Assembly: GCA_947579605.1 (NCBI GenBank)
Contig: OX388307.1
Location: 12,873,237 to 12,937,236, forward strand
Source: Athripsodes cinereus
Lineage: Eukaryota; Arthropoda; Insecta; Trichoptera; Leptoceridae
DNA: 64,000 nt
Direction: 5' to 3'
Shown in pieces: positions 12,551 to 24,395 of this stretch; the first letter of the stretch is position 1, and each line of letters starts with the position of its first letter. Position numbers and translations under genes: made by a program. Under the pieces are notes generated by a model. That model made no database searches. It was not told the DNA's origin and worked only from the letters and a program-made list of their open reading frames with translations.

Positions 12551-13490
12551 AACCTAAATAATAATATCAATTTTGGAAACGTTTCTAAATTTTCTTTGCT
12601 TTCTATTAAAAAAAAATATTTTCATCATCAATAAGCATTTTCCTGAAAAATATTATGAATATGTAGTATGGGTATATTTTTATTGTATTTTTTTATTTAT
12701 TTCCAACGATATCAAACTCAATTGCAACAAAAATCAATATTACTAAATTAAGTATTTCAACCTAATTACTCGTGTTTTAAAAATAAAAATAAGAAATTAT
12801 TAATCGCCTCACCAATCTTTTGTCTGTTCTGAGGCAGTACAAGAAATAAGATTTGTTACCTATTACAAGTATAGGTTTATTACCGAAGCTTATTTTTTTG
12901 GTAAAACCGTTACTCATCAAGAGAAAGCTTATTAGTTAAATAATCTTCAAGAAATATTTACTTAACAGATGGAGATAAGTTTATTGAGATAGAGAGATAG
13001 AGGGAATATTGTAACTGTTGCGGGAAAATTGTTGATCAAAAAAATAAGTACGTACGTACTTCATCATGACGGGAATGAAATGCAAAGAAATTTAAAAACC
13101 AATTTCCTTTAGCTAATATTAAAATCCATGTGAAAGAAAATATTATACGCAAGTTGTTTACGTTTAAATATTTACGTCTTATGTATTATTATTATTATTA
13201 TTACTGTATTCGTATTTATTTAGTCTACACCTGTGTGTTGCACGTAGTCATAGTGTAAACATTTGGCAAACATACATTCACATCTATGAGTACATATACC
13301 CATCCACTTATTATTATCAGAATATGCAGGTGAACCAAGAAATTTTTAATTTCAAATTTTTAAAATTATTTTAATAAAAATGTTGAACACTTGCGATTAA
13401 AGTTGACGATAAATAAACGCAGTATTGCGATATAAATAAATTATTTTAATACATATTATATCATTGTTAAAAACCCGTTGTTCCATATTG
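12551..13490. other. AT-rich non-coding stretch with small simple repeats
   Basis: No gene is seen. It contains a 16 bp palindrome AAGTACGTACGTACTT at 13046-13061 and an (ATT)n microsatellite at about 13185-13203. Confidence 0.5.
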
Positions 13491-13560
13491 GCCTAAATCA
13501 GTCGCAAACGAGTGGATGGCCTTGAGAAAAATAGAATAGAATAGAATAGAATAAATAAAT
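13491..13560 (+). repeat. Short element ending in an (AATAG)n tail
   Basis: A mixed-composition stretch (CCTAAATCAGTCGCAAACGA) is followed by repeated GAATA units and AATAAATAAA. It looks like the 3' end of a short retroelement or SINE, but no family is recognised. Confidence 0.35.
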
Positions 13561-13599
13561 TATTTGTTTTATTCTTATCAAAATGATTTAAGATGATCA

Positions 13600-13810
13600 T
13601 ACTATATTATACTACATATACCCTCACTCCGTGTCCCAGGTGGGGTAGGCAGAGAGAACGGAGCGCCATATATATCTATCCATCTCTACACACTTCCTTC
13701 GCTTTCTCTACATTCATCCAATTTCTCATACATGTACGCCGATTTCTATTACTCAATACGCGGCCGTCTTTTAGAATTTGATCCACGTGGAGTCCAAGCC
13801 AAGATGACAA
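13600..13810 (-). mobile_element. RTE family A copy 2
   Basis: CCTCACTCCGTGTCCCAGG and GTGGGGTAGGCAGAGAGAAC on the plus strand are the reverse complement of the family A terminus. The following roughly 150 bp match copies at 11.5 and 56.8 kb (CTTCCTTCGCTTTCTCTAC, CGCGGCCGTC). Only the C-terminal RTE region remains, with changed codons. A short AAGATGA repeat flanks it, too short to be sure of a duplication. Confidence 0.7.
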
Positions 13811-15740
13811 TTGGTAGAATAAACCAAACGTCATGAATGGATTGCCGAAAATTAAAAAGAAATATTACAATGAACAGACTGAATATTTTTTTTACGACTT
13901 TTGCTGCTATCGAAATGTTTAATTTCTTATTCTGTCTCTAAAGTCAACTGAATTTGATATTATCACGTTTAAGTAGCAAACTCCTTAGAGTAATAATACA
14001 CGAATCCTTCCCAACGATGTGCGGACATGTTGTATGATGGAATTATGTGATAGTTGAGCATAAATGATTATTTTATGTTTTCATGCTGCATTGCACAATA
14101 AATAGTATTAACTTATTGTAAATATAATTAAATATATCTATTTGGCAAGTATCGTACCGAATACACGGAAATTTAGTGGCCATTATTTTCTAGTAGTGTT
14201 TGTTGAAACAAATGGGAAAAGTGCTGAGAATCAAGTGTATTTCCATTTGCTGGTTGACATCTCTCTTTCACCGATACAGCATTTTACTGAACCTACGTAT
14301 AAAATTCAGTGAGGGATTTTTTATTTTGATTATTTGTTATATATTGTTATCGACAATATGATCAAAATGTAAATTTATTTATAAACTTTACATATATTAA
14401 GACATATAACTACAATCGAGAAAATCGGAAACAGACCTAAAAATTCCCTTTTTAATTATATTTATGCACATGGTTTAGGATTCTTGATTTAAGGTATATG
14501 ACACGTTTTGTAATAATATAATTACCCACTACTATTTCTATAAAAAAACGGTCAAAGTACATCACAAGCTCTTTGAAAAGACGTTAATATGAAAAGTTTC
14601 ATATAAATGTATCATCTTTTCATGAAACGAATGAATAATTAAACCCCATATCGGCTACAGCTCGAGCAGTTAAGGATGACAGCACAGAGATATTAAAATA
14701 CAAGCGGTATTTTTCTCTCATTCTAGATATTTGCATAAACATTAATGAAACAGGGATAAAGTAATAGCGAGAGAGATAGTTGGCAATATCATTTTACTCA
14801 ACCCTATATATTTGTATAGGTATATACAGATGTATGAGTATTCAATCTCGTGTTTTTTCAGGAATCAAATTCAGCGAAGCTTTCCACAGTTGCAACAGGG
14901 AGAAGAGTCGGCAGCTTGATCTAATGAGGATTTTATCAAAAAGCTATAAATGCGCTACAAAAATTATATGCAACGAAAATAAAACAGTGTAGGATTTGAT
15001 TAACTCATTATTTATTAGAGAGAGAGCATTATTTTGTCATTACATCGCTCGTAGTTTTTCAAATTTTCTCGAAATTGAATCAGTATTATCATTTAGTTTT
15101 TTCAAACATAACACATTTTTCACAGTTGTAAATGTATATTTGAACTGTCTTGTTAAATCATTTCCTGTTTATTTTCATAGGTGACGATGAGATGATTAGT
15201 TGTTTTCTTAAGTTTTGTAGTCATCCTGTGTTATTGAGAGAAATATGATGAATTATTAAACGATATTTTCAAACGGTTATTGTAGTATTTAGGACAATTA
15301 TTTTCGTTGAGATATCACAGTATCACACCACACTCATTGTATATTAGGTGCCTACTTTGCTGCAGTTATGAAACGCCGTAACTTAGAAATATGTAGAGTG
15401 GTGCATTCAAATTATTATATTTCAGTGAGAAATTATTAATGATAAAAAACTACCATAAAAAATCCGCGTTGTGCTGAAGGTATAGATAGTTCATAAACTT
15501 CATTTCTGAATAAATATTTTAGTTTATTTGTTTGTCATATTACTTAGAACATCTAACAAGGAAAAGAATGATTTCTATTATGATATTGTATCCTTTGATG
15601 ATACTCCAATTATTTTATTTACAAAAATGAATTCAAAGGTAAAGCAAAATATCATAGAAGTATGTACATAAATGCGACGTTATATTTTTTCCTCCAAACA
15701 AGCGTAATAAGGTTTGAAATTAGGTAAACCTAATAAAAGC
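13811..15740. other. AT-rich non-coding stretch
   Basis: No recognised gene. Openings of 62-70 codons at 14780-14992 and 14996-15184 lack motifs and probably arise by chance. Confidence 0.5.
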
Positions 15741-16061
15741 TATAAAGAAAGTGAGCGGATACAAGAAGAGTGTTGAGAATAGAATGTGTGCAGGTTACAA
15801 TGGTTTAGAAATGTGTATGAATGATGAAGAAAATACATATATCTGTCTGCAAAAGGAGGTGTCATAATACGCGGATGACCGAAACCTACGTGACTTGATC
15901 TCGTGGATCTAATTCTCAAGGACTTTCGCGTTGAGTAACAGAAATCGGCGGGCGTTTATGAGAAATTGTGTGAGTGTGGAGGAAGCGAAAGAAGTGTTTA
16001 AGGATAGGTCTATATGGCGTTACATCCTTGCTGCCTACCCTGCTTGGGAATGTACATGAGG
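15741..16061 (+). mobile_element. RTE family A copy 3, decayed, interrupted in its tail by a hAT element
   Basis: The plus strand retains recognisable family A codons: RRAFMRNCVSVEEAKEVFKD can be read near 15950-16000, then a degraded form of WRSILSAYP (WRYILAAYPAWEC). Frameshifts and stops interrupt the upstream part. After the end ATGAGGGCTTAGAT the sequence continues, past the inserted hAT, with AAATAAATAGATAA, so the simple-repeat tail was split by the later insertion. It is non-functional. Confidence 0.75.
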
Positions 16062-16541
16062 GCTTAGATCAGTGGTTCTTAACCTTTTTAGGTGTTCGCT
16101 CCCCCGTGTATCTTCAAGTATGATTTGGCACCCCCAAATACCTGGTAGAAAAATATGAAAGGAAATAACATGGTTTAATGCGATTTTGAAGTAATTTCTT
16201 TTATTAAAATAATTATTTATGTTTAGTCCAATAAACGAATATTTATTTATTACAAATATTTATGTATGAAGAACAGATACAAACAAAGGAATTAATGACT
16301 TCGTTGCTGTTGCTTACTTTCAATTATCTTTTGAAATCGGGGTTCTTTGGTTGAAAGAGCCACACGCATGTCGTCACTCGCATTTAAACGATTTCTGGTG
16401 TTCGTTTTTATATTGTAATGTAACTTAATTTTCCCATTTATTTATTTATTTAACCGAGAGCTCTGTCTCGCACCCCTATGAGCAGCTCCCCGCACCCCCT
16501 GGGGGTGCGGGCACCCCTGGTTAAGAACCACTGGCTTAGAT
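16062..16541. mobile_element. Non-autonomous hAT element with perfect 8 bp target duplication
   Basis: Element 16070-16533 (464 bp) begins CAGTGGTTCTTAACC and ends with the exact reverse complement GGTTAAGAACCACTG. The bases GCTTAGAT flank it on both sides (16062-16069 and 16534-16541). An 8 bp duplication with this type of terminus is diagnostic of the hAT superfamily. There is no transposase ORF. Near the right end an 11 bp-arm hairpin CCCGCACCCCC/GGGGGTGCGGG (16489-16511) lies inside GC-rich subterminal sequence, while the middle is AT-rich. Mobilisation would need a transposase encoded elsewhere. Excision would restore the RTE tail beneath it. Confidence 0.93.
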
Positions 16542-17057
16542 AAATAAATAGATAATTCTTATTTTTCAAGCAAAGAAGATTTTGTACGGAAAACTAAGGG
16601 TTTACCAGCTGTTATTTCTATTTTATTTAATAAAGCAGACTCGTATAATTTATTGTTTCTGTAGAGATTACAGCCTATTGTAACATGAATGTGATTATAA
16701 ATACAGCTGAAATTTAAATGATAGGTATATTCTGACTACAGTCAAATTTAGTTGAACACTTTTTTCAAATGGACATTGGAATTGAAAACAAAAATAGTTT
16801 TTTTTGTACTATGATATACACCTGAGGCTACTGGGCACCAACAATGATTCCTTATCGATTTATTTTATAAAATTTATCTAGATATAAAAAAAACATTCTG
16901 GATGAGTGAAATCATTCATTGTCAAACTTCAAGGGAGAAGTCATTCTTTTTTACTTTTTCAGTAAAAAAATATTGAAACTTTTAGAACTTGCTAAACCAT
17001 TAACTAGTATTGTATTATGTTCTTATTTGAAAAATAATCTTATTAGCTTATATTTTT
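16542..17057. other. AT-rich non-coding stretch
   Basis: Holds the remainder of the copy 3 tail (AAATAAATAGATAA), then unassigned AT-rich sequence. Confidence 0.5.
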
Positions 17058-17160
17058 TAACACTATTGTTCAGGAGGTGTTATAATTCTAGAATGGGCCT
17101 TTGCGGTGGTTTTTTCACAAAACGGCGCATCTTAAAAAAAGTCTAGTTATTGTGATAGTT
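17058..17160 (+). mobile_element. Family F 3' end
   Basis: TTGTTCAGGAGGTGTTATAA corresponds to the LFRRC-stop end of the longer copy at 47.3 kb. It is followed by CCTTTGCGGTGG, ACAAAACGGCGCATCTTAAA and GTCTAGTTATT, the shared 3' UTR of this family. It is a plus-strand, 5'-truncated remnant of a CR1/Jockey-like non-LTR element. Confidence 0.65.
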
Positions 17161-17194
17161 GGCCAAAAAGAGCACTGTTCTTCCGTCCGCAAGG

Positions 17195-17372
17195 GTTCCG
17201 TCCCTCTTTCACAATACACCGTTCCTATGACAACGAAATCAGAGCGCAGGAAATGTTGTGGAAAGAGGTGACGCAATTGGCGCAGAGACGCTCTGAATGG
17301 AGGAGGTTGGTTTCTGCCCTGTGATTCCGAGAGGAGCGTTGAGGGCAATGATGATGATTATTATTATAAGAC
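17195..17372 (+). mobile_element. RTE-like family C, better-preserved copy
   Basis: The plus strand encodes EMLWKEVTQLAQRRSEWRRL then VSAL and a stop, followed by a conserved CCGAGAGGAGCGTTGAGG block and a (GAT)/(TTA) trinucleotide tail ending near 17370. It matches the 4.3 kb copy nearly base for base over about 120 bp. Only the last 30-50 codons of the parent protein remain. Upstream (17160-17215) reads TTCCGTCCGCAAGGGTTCCG and may belong to the same element. Confidence 0.7.
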
Positions 17373-17534
17373 ACATGAACGAAGTATGGAAGTCATCCTC
17401 TTTGTACTACAAAAAGCAAAGACATTTAGGATAGGTGCATAGTTCATTGCTAATTTTGAGATGTCTTGAATCATAATTGAGTACCTACTTAGATAATATG
17501 CAATGCATTTAAATTATTTGAGTGCCTAATAATT

Positions 17535-17665
17535 AATTTTTATTTATTTATTCTTTACTGAACATGGATTGCAAGCAGATTTACACAAAAATACATTTAA
17601 AATAAATACAATCATACAATCAATATACAGAGGGCGAGTTTATCGCAGTGGCGCGATTTCTTCAA
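17535..17665 (-). mobile_element. Family E non-LTR 3' UTR with AATAAA tail
   Basis: On the plus strand: TTTATTTATTTATTCTTTAC, then ATACAATCATACAATCAATA, then CAGAGGGCGAGTTTATCGCA and GGCGCGATTTCTTC. The reverse complement is therefore a 3' UTR that ends in AATAAATAAA, and it matches the copy at 35.7 kb closely. The coding end is not identifiable, so the clade is open. Confidence 0.65.
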
Positions 17666-18401
17666 TGAAATAATATGCAATGCATTAAAATTATTCTCTA
17701 TACAAAAATGTTAATTGGGTGGATCAAATAAGTGCGAGTAGATTATATAATAAAAAAGTTGAATAACTATGAAACGGTTGAGGTTGGTGGCGAGGAAATA
17801 ATACGGAAGATTCTAAACATACCGCATGTATTTGTTAAAGTTACTCGGTGAACGTTAGTATAGGGATAATCAGCTAGTGTATATTTCTAAATAATATGAT
17901 AAATTAAAATATACTTACATACAAGTTTATATTGCATTTACATTTGATATGTACCTAATGTTATTGTAAATCGATATATTTCTAAAATAGTTTCTCTTAT
18001 GTTACTCCATATAATGTACAACAGTATCGTCAAGAGCATTCACCGTGAGTTTCCCTTTTATGTTGCACATTGAAGAGTGAAATAGCCAGCATTCCATGAA
18101 TTATTATTATTACTTGAGTGCAGTCATCGAGTGGATTACAGTCATTCAGATTTATACTGTGGAAATGTAGTTGTGCAATAAAAGAACAATATATTTATAT
18201 CACTTGGGTTATAAATAATTTAATAATTGAAATATGTTTCAACATTTCTATTGCATTATACTGCTAATCATATATTGTCTTTAAAAATATTTTATGCTTC
18301 TGTCACAATCATATCTTTTTCTCTTCTACTCAATTTGTTCAGGTTCTATATTGTCTACTCTCAGCAATTTGGAATAACATCAAAATGGACATTGAGAATA
18401 A
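17666..18401. other. AT-rich non-coding stretch
   Basis: No gene or repeat recognised. Confidence 0.5.
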
Positions 18402-18605
18402 CTTTTTTTTTTTGAAAAAAATTTATCTGGATTTTGTCATAAACCCAAATACAAACTTATACACCTTTCACAGTAAGCAACAAAAAGCTAATGTCGTGAA
18501 AGTGGAGTTTGCCGGCACCTGGTATCGAACCACAGACCCCTTGTTCACGAGCCGAGACTCTACCTCCAGGCAACCAACGAACTCACTGTACGATTATAAT
18601 TCATC
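18402..18605 (-). mobile_element. SINE S1, tRNA-derived, near full length
   Basis: The reverse complement starts TCGTTGGTTGCCTGGAGGTA, with an A-box-like TGGTTGCCTGGAGG. About 45 bases later comes a B-box GTGGTTCGATACCAGG. The body GCTTACTGTGAAAGGTGTA-like segment and a poly(A) tail (T run at 18402-18412 on the plus strand) follow. The same head recurs at 49.1 and 49.4 kb, and the same body and tail at 31.9 kb. The Pol III box spacing and tail identify it as a tRNA-derived SINE. The parent tRNA is not identified. It does not encode protein; the long opening across it is incidental. Confidence 0.8.
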
Positions 18606-18613
18606 TTCAAATA

Positions 18614-18836
18614 TGGAATCAGTGCCTACCTCGATTCTTGGCAAGAGCAAAATGAAGAATGACCTTTTTCAAATTTTCCTGGGTCTGGGTGTTACATGTA
18701 TATTTGTTTAGTGAATTGTGTACATGTGTATCGTCGCTTTAGTACCCGTAATACAAGATTCATATCAGTTACAGTCTGGAAGTTTGGGACAAGCTCAATT
18801 TGTGTGAATCGTCTATGGATGTTATGTTATGTTTTC
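18614..18836 (+). mobile_element. SINE S2, plus-strand copy with degraded head
   Basis: CTCGATTCTTGGCAAGAGCA is a damaged B-box region. After it, TTTTCCTGGGTCTGGGTGTT, ACATGTGTATCGTCG, AATACAAGATTCAT and TTTGGGACAAGCTC match, in order, the reverse complement of the copy at 45.5 kb. It lies directly beside SINE S1 in the opposite orientation. Pol III promoter function is unlikely given the damage. Confidence 0.75.
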
Positions 18837-21800
18837 AACTTTTACTTACTTAAATATCTTCGCCTGCCATTATTATGTCTTCTTTTGGTAATGAAAATAG
18901 CGGGTACTTTCTTTGAGGGTAGGTACGCAAATATCCATGCAATGATTAAAATAGAAAGGCATTGAATTTAAATTTCATGTACACACAAAACAATCTAAAT
19001 TTCAGATATTTCAAATGCTAAAAGGAAAAAAATACCTCAGTCCGACATAAATAAGTTAAAAGACGTAGAAACTAATTATTTGCTTTAATTTAATTACTAT
19101 CACTGTAAGCCACCGACCAACCCCTTGCAAGATGTATTGGAGTTAAATAATTTTATTCAAGAGGTCTTGGAAAAAATAAAGAATAAGATACGATGTAATT
19201 TGAAATATCCTTCATAAATAAAAGTTGGTTTTACGAGCGTCTGATGTTCGTTAAAAAAACATTCTTCGTTTTGTTTCTTTTTTAGAAAGGACCCACTGAA
19301 TAAATCGTGGCATACGAAGAATACACTAACATTGTTTATAATATTGTACTGACAGTGGATTTTAAGAACTTTTCTTTCTTTTAAATTTCTAATAAGGTTT
19401 ATTTTGAGCTATAATTATATGAGTAATTCTAAAGAAAAAACTAAGTTAAAGTACACATATAAACACACTCGTAAACGAAACGAGCATGCATAAAATGCAA
19501 ATATTATTGTTTCCTTGTACTCGTACTACTTACATAATGTTCTTTGATAATTTTCCCTTAAGTTAAGTCAAGTTTCAAGCTATTGGTATAAAAACGTTTT
19601 TAATATCAGAATGGTTTAGAAAAAACAAAAGATCCTAATAAAAATATATTTAACACAAATCGCTTTACATGGGGGAGAAATGTAACAAAAAACTATTTTG
19701 TTCTATTTCCCGCTAGTAAGGACAAAAACTTTGCTTGGAGAATTGGATAAATAGAATTTCTCTGATTTCTGAAATATCTGGGCATAGAAAAGAGTGTCCA
19801 ATGTTTACAAATTTAATTTTGAAACCGGAAAACATTACGTTTTAAAGGGTTTTTTTTTATATTACTGTAAAACATACAGTAAAACAAACAAAACAGATAC
19901 ATAAAAAAGAAAAATTGTTCTATGATTTTTATCAATTATTAAAAATATTCGTAATAAAATTCATGCAAATAATATAAAAATAATATACCTATACCCAAAT
20001 CAATTTTGAGAGAGGATTTTCTAGAATTAGAAATGCTTCTTTTTATTTATTCACACTCAGTTTTATTCGCGTCTCGAGTTTCAAGACAAAGAAAAAGTGT
20101 TGGACTAATCCATGCATGTGGAATTCATCATAGAGCTGGAATATAATATAGATGTTCCATTATGCTTTACGAGTCTCGGAGATACAGAATTCTGAATGAT
20201 GGAAGGATAGCGAAAGCAAAAAAAAAACATAAACCGTGCGTGTAAAGTCATGTAGGGATGTCACTATAGGGATGAATATGAAATGAGTAAAGTTGAAATC
20301 AAAATATATTTTTCTTTTATTAAGCTATTGATCCTCGATTCCTCACACATTTCTATACTGAATTGATATGAAATCTGTACGGGACAGACGAAAATAAATA
20401 TTTTTAGTGCTGTTTTATTATAATTCATTAGTCATTTTTTACATGAATGTTCTATAGACATGTTTTATAGACATAGGAACCAATTCAATTTAGTTTGTTT
20501 GCGTATCAAGGTAAGAAGTAAAACATTCCACAGAATAGAGTAAAGGAAAATGGTGGTATTATGAATATACTTAAGTAACTAAAATAATTTTAAATTATGC
20601 CTGCGCAGAGTTCTACATATATATTACTATCAAAGTGAACAATACCTATTCAAAAAGCAAAACCCATTTGTCAGGATGTATGCAAACGAATGTAATTAAA
20701 TCTTTGGAATTAATTTATTTTTACATTTCATTCAAGTTGAGGAAAAGAAAATTTATCACAAGTCTTGAACCACGTTCATCAAACAAATGTTAGAGGATTT
20801 TCCTGAGAATTTACTAAATAAAACATCATAAATTAGCATAACAAAACAATTAGCCTACTCCAGAGCCAGAGTGAGAGGGATTTATTTAGATTTGTTATGT
20901 TGAAAAGGAAAGGTTTAGCTGTTTAAGGAACGGTCTTGATTTATTTCTTTTAGTCCTGTGTTGTGAGACATTCCTTATGAAATATTATTCCTTTAAATGG
21001 AATGAGTATTAAGAAGATACTTAATAATCACCTTAGCTGGGTTCATTGATTTTCATTTTATATTCTTTGATTTAACAGGATAGAGTAATGCCTTTTATGT
21101 ATATACGCACGTAGAAACCGAAGGACAGGTAATACGAGTACATTGAGAAATGCAAACATCTTTGACACCGTCTTTTGTGTGGTACGATGCTACAATGTAA
21201 ATAATATTAGCAACGAGCTTTATGAAGAAATATAACGACAGCTGATGTGATGGTATTATGTAACTGTTGGTGGTGCCAACTGGAGTGGATCGAGTATCAT
21301 AGACCTGTGTTTGCATGAAAAAGCAAACATATTATGAATATGAATTTTCATGAATACCTAACTATGAAACCGTATGCGACATTTTTAAGCAATATACTTT
21401 AGTTCTGCATTCCTTATTCATTTTGTAATAGAAAATCTGGAATTTTGTAAAATAATGAATTTATTAAATAATGTTTCTATATTACATGGAAGTTGAAACG
21501 CCGAGGACAGTAAGTAAATATTAAAAAAAATCTACAAATGCATTTCTCTTTAGACGATTAAGTGATAATACATGTAGGTACTTCAAACAAGTTTTCTTTT
21601 AAACCATTTTATTACTAACTGGAGAGTAACTTACAAGAATGTGATCCTTGAATTTTTGAAAGTCGTTTATCGGTTATTAAGAAATACTTTTTCCTCGAGG
21701 AATTTACATATTTATTCTTTAAATGTGTTGGGTTCTTTTGTTTGTTATAAAAAATAATATTTGTGAGTAGGAATACTTTTAAGCGTTTTTTCTTTGAATT

Positions 21801-23680
21801 AAAAAATATATTTATTATTCACATAGAACTGTGTAAAATTAATTTCTGTGAAATGTTTAAATTATAATGTGCTCACCCTTTGACTTAGTTTACGCTTAAA
21901 TCAGCAAGAACTTTACACGGTTGAAATTTTATTCATTTGGGAAATATTTTCACTTATATAGTGTGCTGTTTTAGTTCTATGTTCGGTGTTCAATTAAGAG
22001 AAATTCCTTATTAATATTTCCCTCTCTAATTTGCTTGCGTAGGATGTGTAAAACTTTTACAAAATAATATCCGAATTTGGGATAATTATTATGTAAAGAT
22101 ATTCGCAGTAGATACCTGCATATTGTTACGTGTCGTTGTATGTAAAATCATTTGTTAACATGGGGCTCGTTTGTCTCTATTACGAGTATACAGTACAATA
22201 TAGGGTAGAGTGTGTAATATAATGTATATGTACACCTTCGTAAGCGCTGGCTGTGTACAATACAATCAGTACTGGTGAAATCGTAAGCCATTAAGGGTAT
22301 AAAATGCTTGAAATAGTACTTCCCTCATATGTATAGAATAGAAAGTATCTAAAATACAGATAGATACCTTAATATTTTGTAAAACTTCCAGTAGGTAACC
22401 ACGATAAGAGAACGGTAGTAGATACGAAATACACGATACTTCAATACAATAATACTAGAACTTCATACAGTGACAGCAATACATTAGTAGTATTACGGAT
22501 TGTTACTTTAACAACTTAATGACTCACATCCCACAAGATCATACAAGTATGTGCTTACAACAATAACATACTACGTACACATATGTACTCTATAATATTC
22601 TCTGTTGCTCTTCTCATGTTACAAAAACATCACGAGTTCCTTCTACACCGTACGTGACAAATGTTCTCCAACGTATTATGGTTGATACAATTATGATTGC
22701 ACTAACATAACAGTGAAAATAAGTTTTGGCATAATTTTCATCATTAATAGAAATAATAATAAAGTTGTCGTGAAATACACATCGTAGACATTATTATACT
22801 ACATGATGAGAAGCTCAATAAAGCTGAACAGGACAAGATAATAAATAATTGCTTACGAATTCAAAGACATGTGAAAAACATCAACAACAATGATTGTGTC
22901 TAAATAGTGTTGTCTGTAAATGTCTGTCTGTCAAACAGTCTAAGAAAATTGGGAGTAGGTGACAGGTTCAAATATGATATGTAAAAAGGTGTCCTTCTAT
23001 CACTCGCCAGGATAGTAAGATTATTGTTTCTTTAGCTGATCCCCCATTATCGTACCATTTTCATAGAACGTAATGGAAGAACTAATACGAATACTCTTGA
23101 GATTTAACATTTTGTAAATACATTTATTTTATTATAAAAAAAATGGTATTGTTTATTTTCTGTATTATGTAATATTATTAAGGAAAATACATAAATCTGA
23201 TACGACGTAACAATTATTTGCCATCTCTACTCAAATAATTTTACACTCAGACAACATCTCTATTTACATTTTATGTTTTATTACAATAACATTGTAATGT
23301 TATAATATAAACTAACACGATTAACAAGGTATTTTGAAAATGAACATAATAAATACATATTTTACCAGATCTAGAATGTCTGGATTGTTTAAAACTTCGT
23401 TTTATTCGAGACATTACATCAAACATTGAAATAATAATAGTTTTGGATCGGCATAAAGAAGTATGTATGTATAAATAGTAGCTATGTACTCTCCAAATAA
23501 TCTTAAGCACTAAACCCACGTTTGAAAGCACGTGCAAACTTTTGTCAGAGAAATAAACGTAAGACATGTATAAGATTAGTTTTCTGGCGATGACATTTCA
23601 CTTAGTTTACGAGAAGAAACCAAATAATGATACCAAACTTTATTTCAAGAATTTAAGGGCGAGATAATATATTTATTATG
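18837..23680. other. Long AT-rich non-coding stretch
   Basis: About 4.8 kb with no recognised gene, RNA gene or named repeat. The minus-strand opening 21095-21316 (73 codons) has no motif. Confidence 0.5.
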
Positions 23681-23770
23681 CTGTGACCGCGGCACTGCTG
23701 TGTGACGTAACGTGAGGAGAGCTATGGGGGTAGGGCGTAGAATGTAAGAAAATGGAGGGCATGGAATTTA
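23681..23770. other. Small GC-richer patch
   Basis: CTGTGACCGCGGCACTGCTG followed by a G-rich stretch (GGGGGTAGGGCG, GGAGGGCATGG) stands out from the background and precedes an (ATT)n run at about 23785. No coding frame or family is recognised. Confidence 0.3.
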
Positions 23771-23891
23771 TATGAGCTGATTTATTATTATTATTATTTA
23801 CACTATAATTATTGCGGGGTAATTATCATCCACACCTACACTGGCCATGTGATACTACATACATAAATAGATTTTTGTCGTTATTATATAT

Positions 23892-24170
23892 TATACCTTC
23901 ACGTCGTCTCCCGAGTGGGGTAAGCAGAGAGAACGGAATGCCCTATTAGCTTATTTTTTCACTCAACAGCGAAATATCATGAGAATTTCTTTCACTCAAT
24001 TTCTATTACTCAATAGGGCGAAATCATGAGAATTTAATTCATGTAGTCCAGTTACGTAGTTCTCAGAAATCTGCGTTTCCTCACATTCCTCTTTGAGATG
24101 TATGCACTTTCTTCGATAACTTATCTTCATTCATTCGCTCCATATGGCATAACCACCGTAGCTTATTTGC
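23892..24170 (-). mobile_element. RTE family A copy 4
   Basis: TACCTTCACGTCGTCTCCCG and GTGGGGTAAGCAGAGAGAAC mark the 3' terminus on the minus strand. Further in, TTTCTATTACTCAATA, GTAGTTCTCAGAAATCTGCG and a CATATGGCATAACC segment (the LRWFGHV region) follow the order of the intact copies. Part of the Asn-Arg-Arg region appears locally duplicated or rearranged around 23960-24035, where CACTCAA...GCGAAAT(C)ATGAGAATTT occurs twice. It is non-coding now. Confidence 0.72.
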
Positions 24171-24224
24171 GTGTATTTTATATTTGGTTGCAAACAAACC
24201 ATTTGTTTCTGTAAGCATTGTAAG

Positions 24225-24395
24225 TCGCCTCTATAATACATTTTTTTAAACGCATCATAGAGGCGATATTTTAGCTCCTACCAGTAGAAGGAATCTTTTT
24301 TTCGGGTCGAGTGCTCCTGCTTTCGAGGGCAATTTGTATCCCATTGTCGCTCGTACAAGGTCTACTGAAAGCCGTTTTTTGGATATTGATTGAAT
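24225..24395. other. Unassigned fragment with a small inverted repeat
   Basis: CGCCTCTAT and ATAGAGGCG (about 24236-24269) form 9 bp arms. Next to them is a mixed-composition stretch (TTCGGGTCGAGTGCTCCTGC...). It could be a remnant of a small DNA transposon. No duplication or second copy is seen. Confidence 0.3.

Noticed and set aside
18385..18711. 108-codon plus-strand ORF
   Set aside because: It runs across SINE S1 and into SINE S2. The peptide is antisense SINE sequence followed by SINE body.
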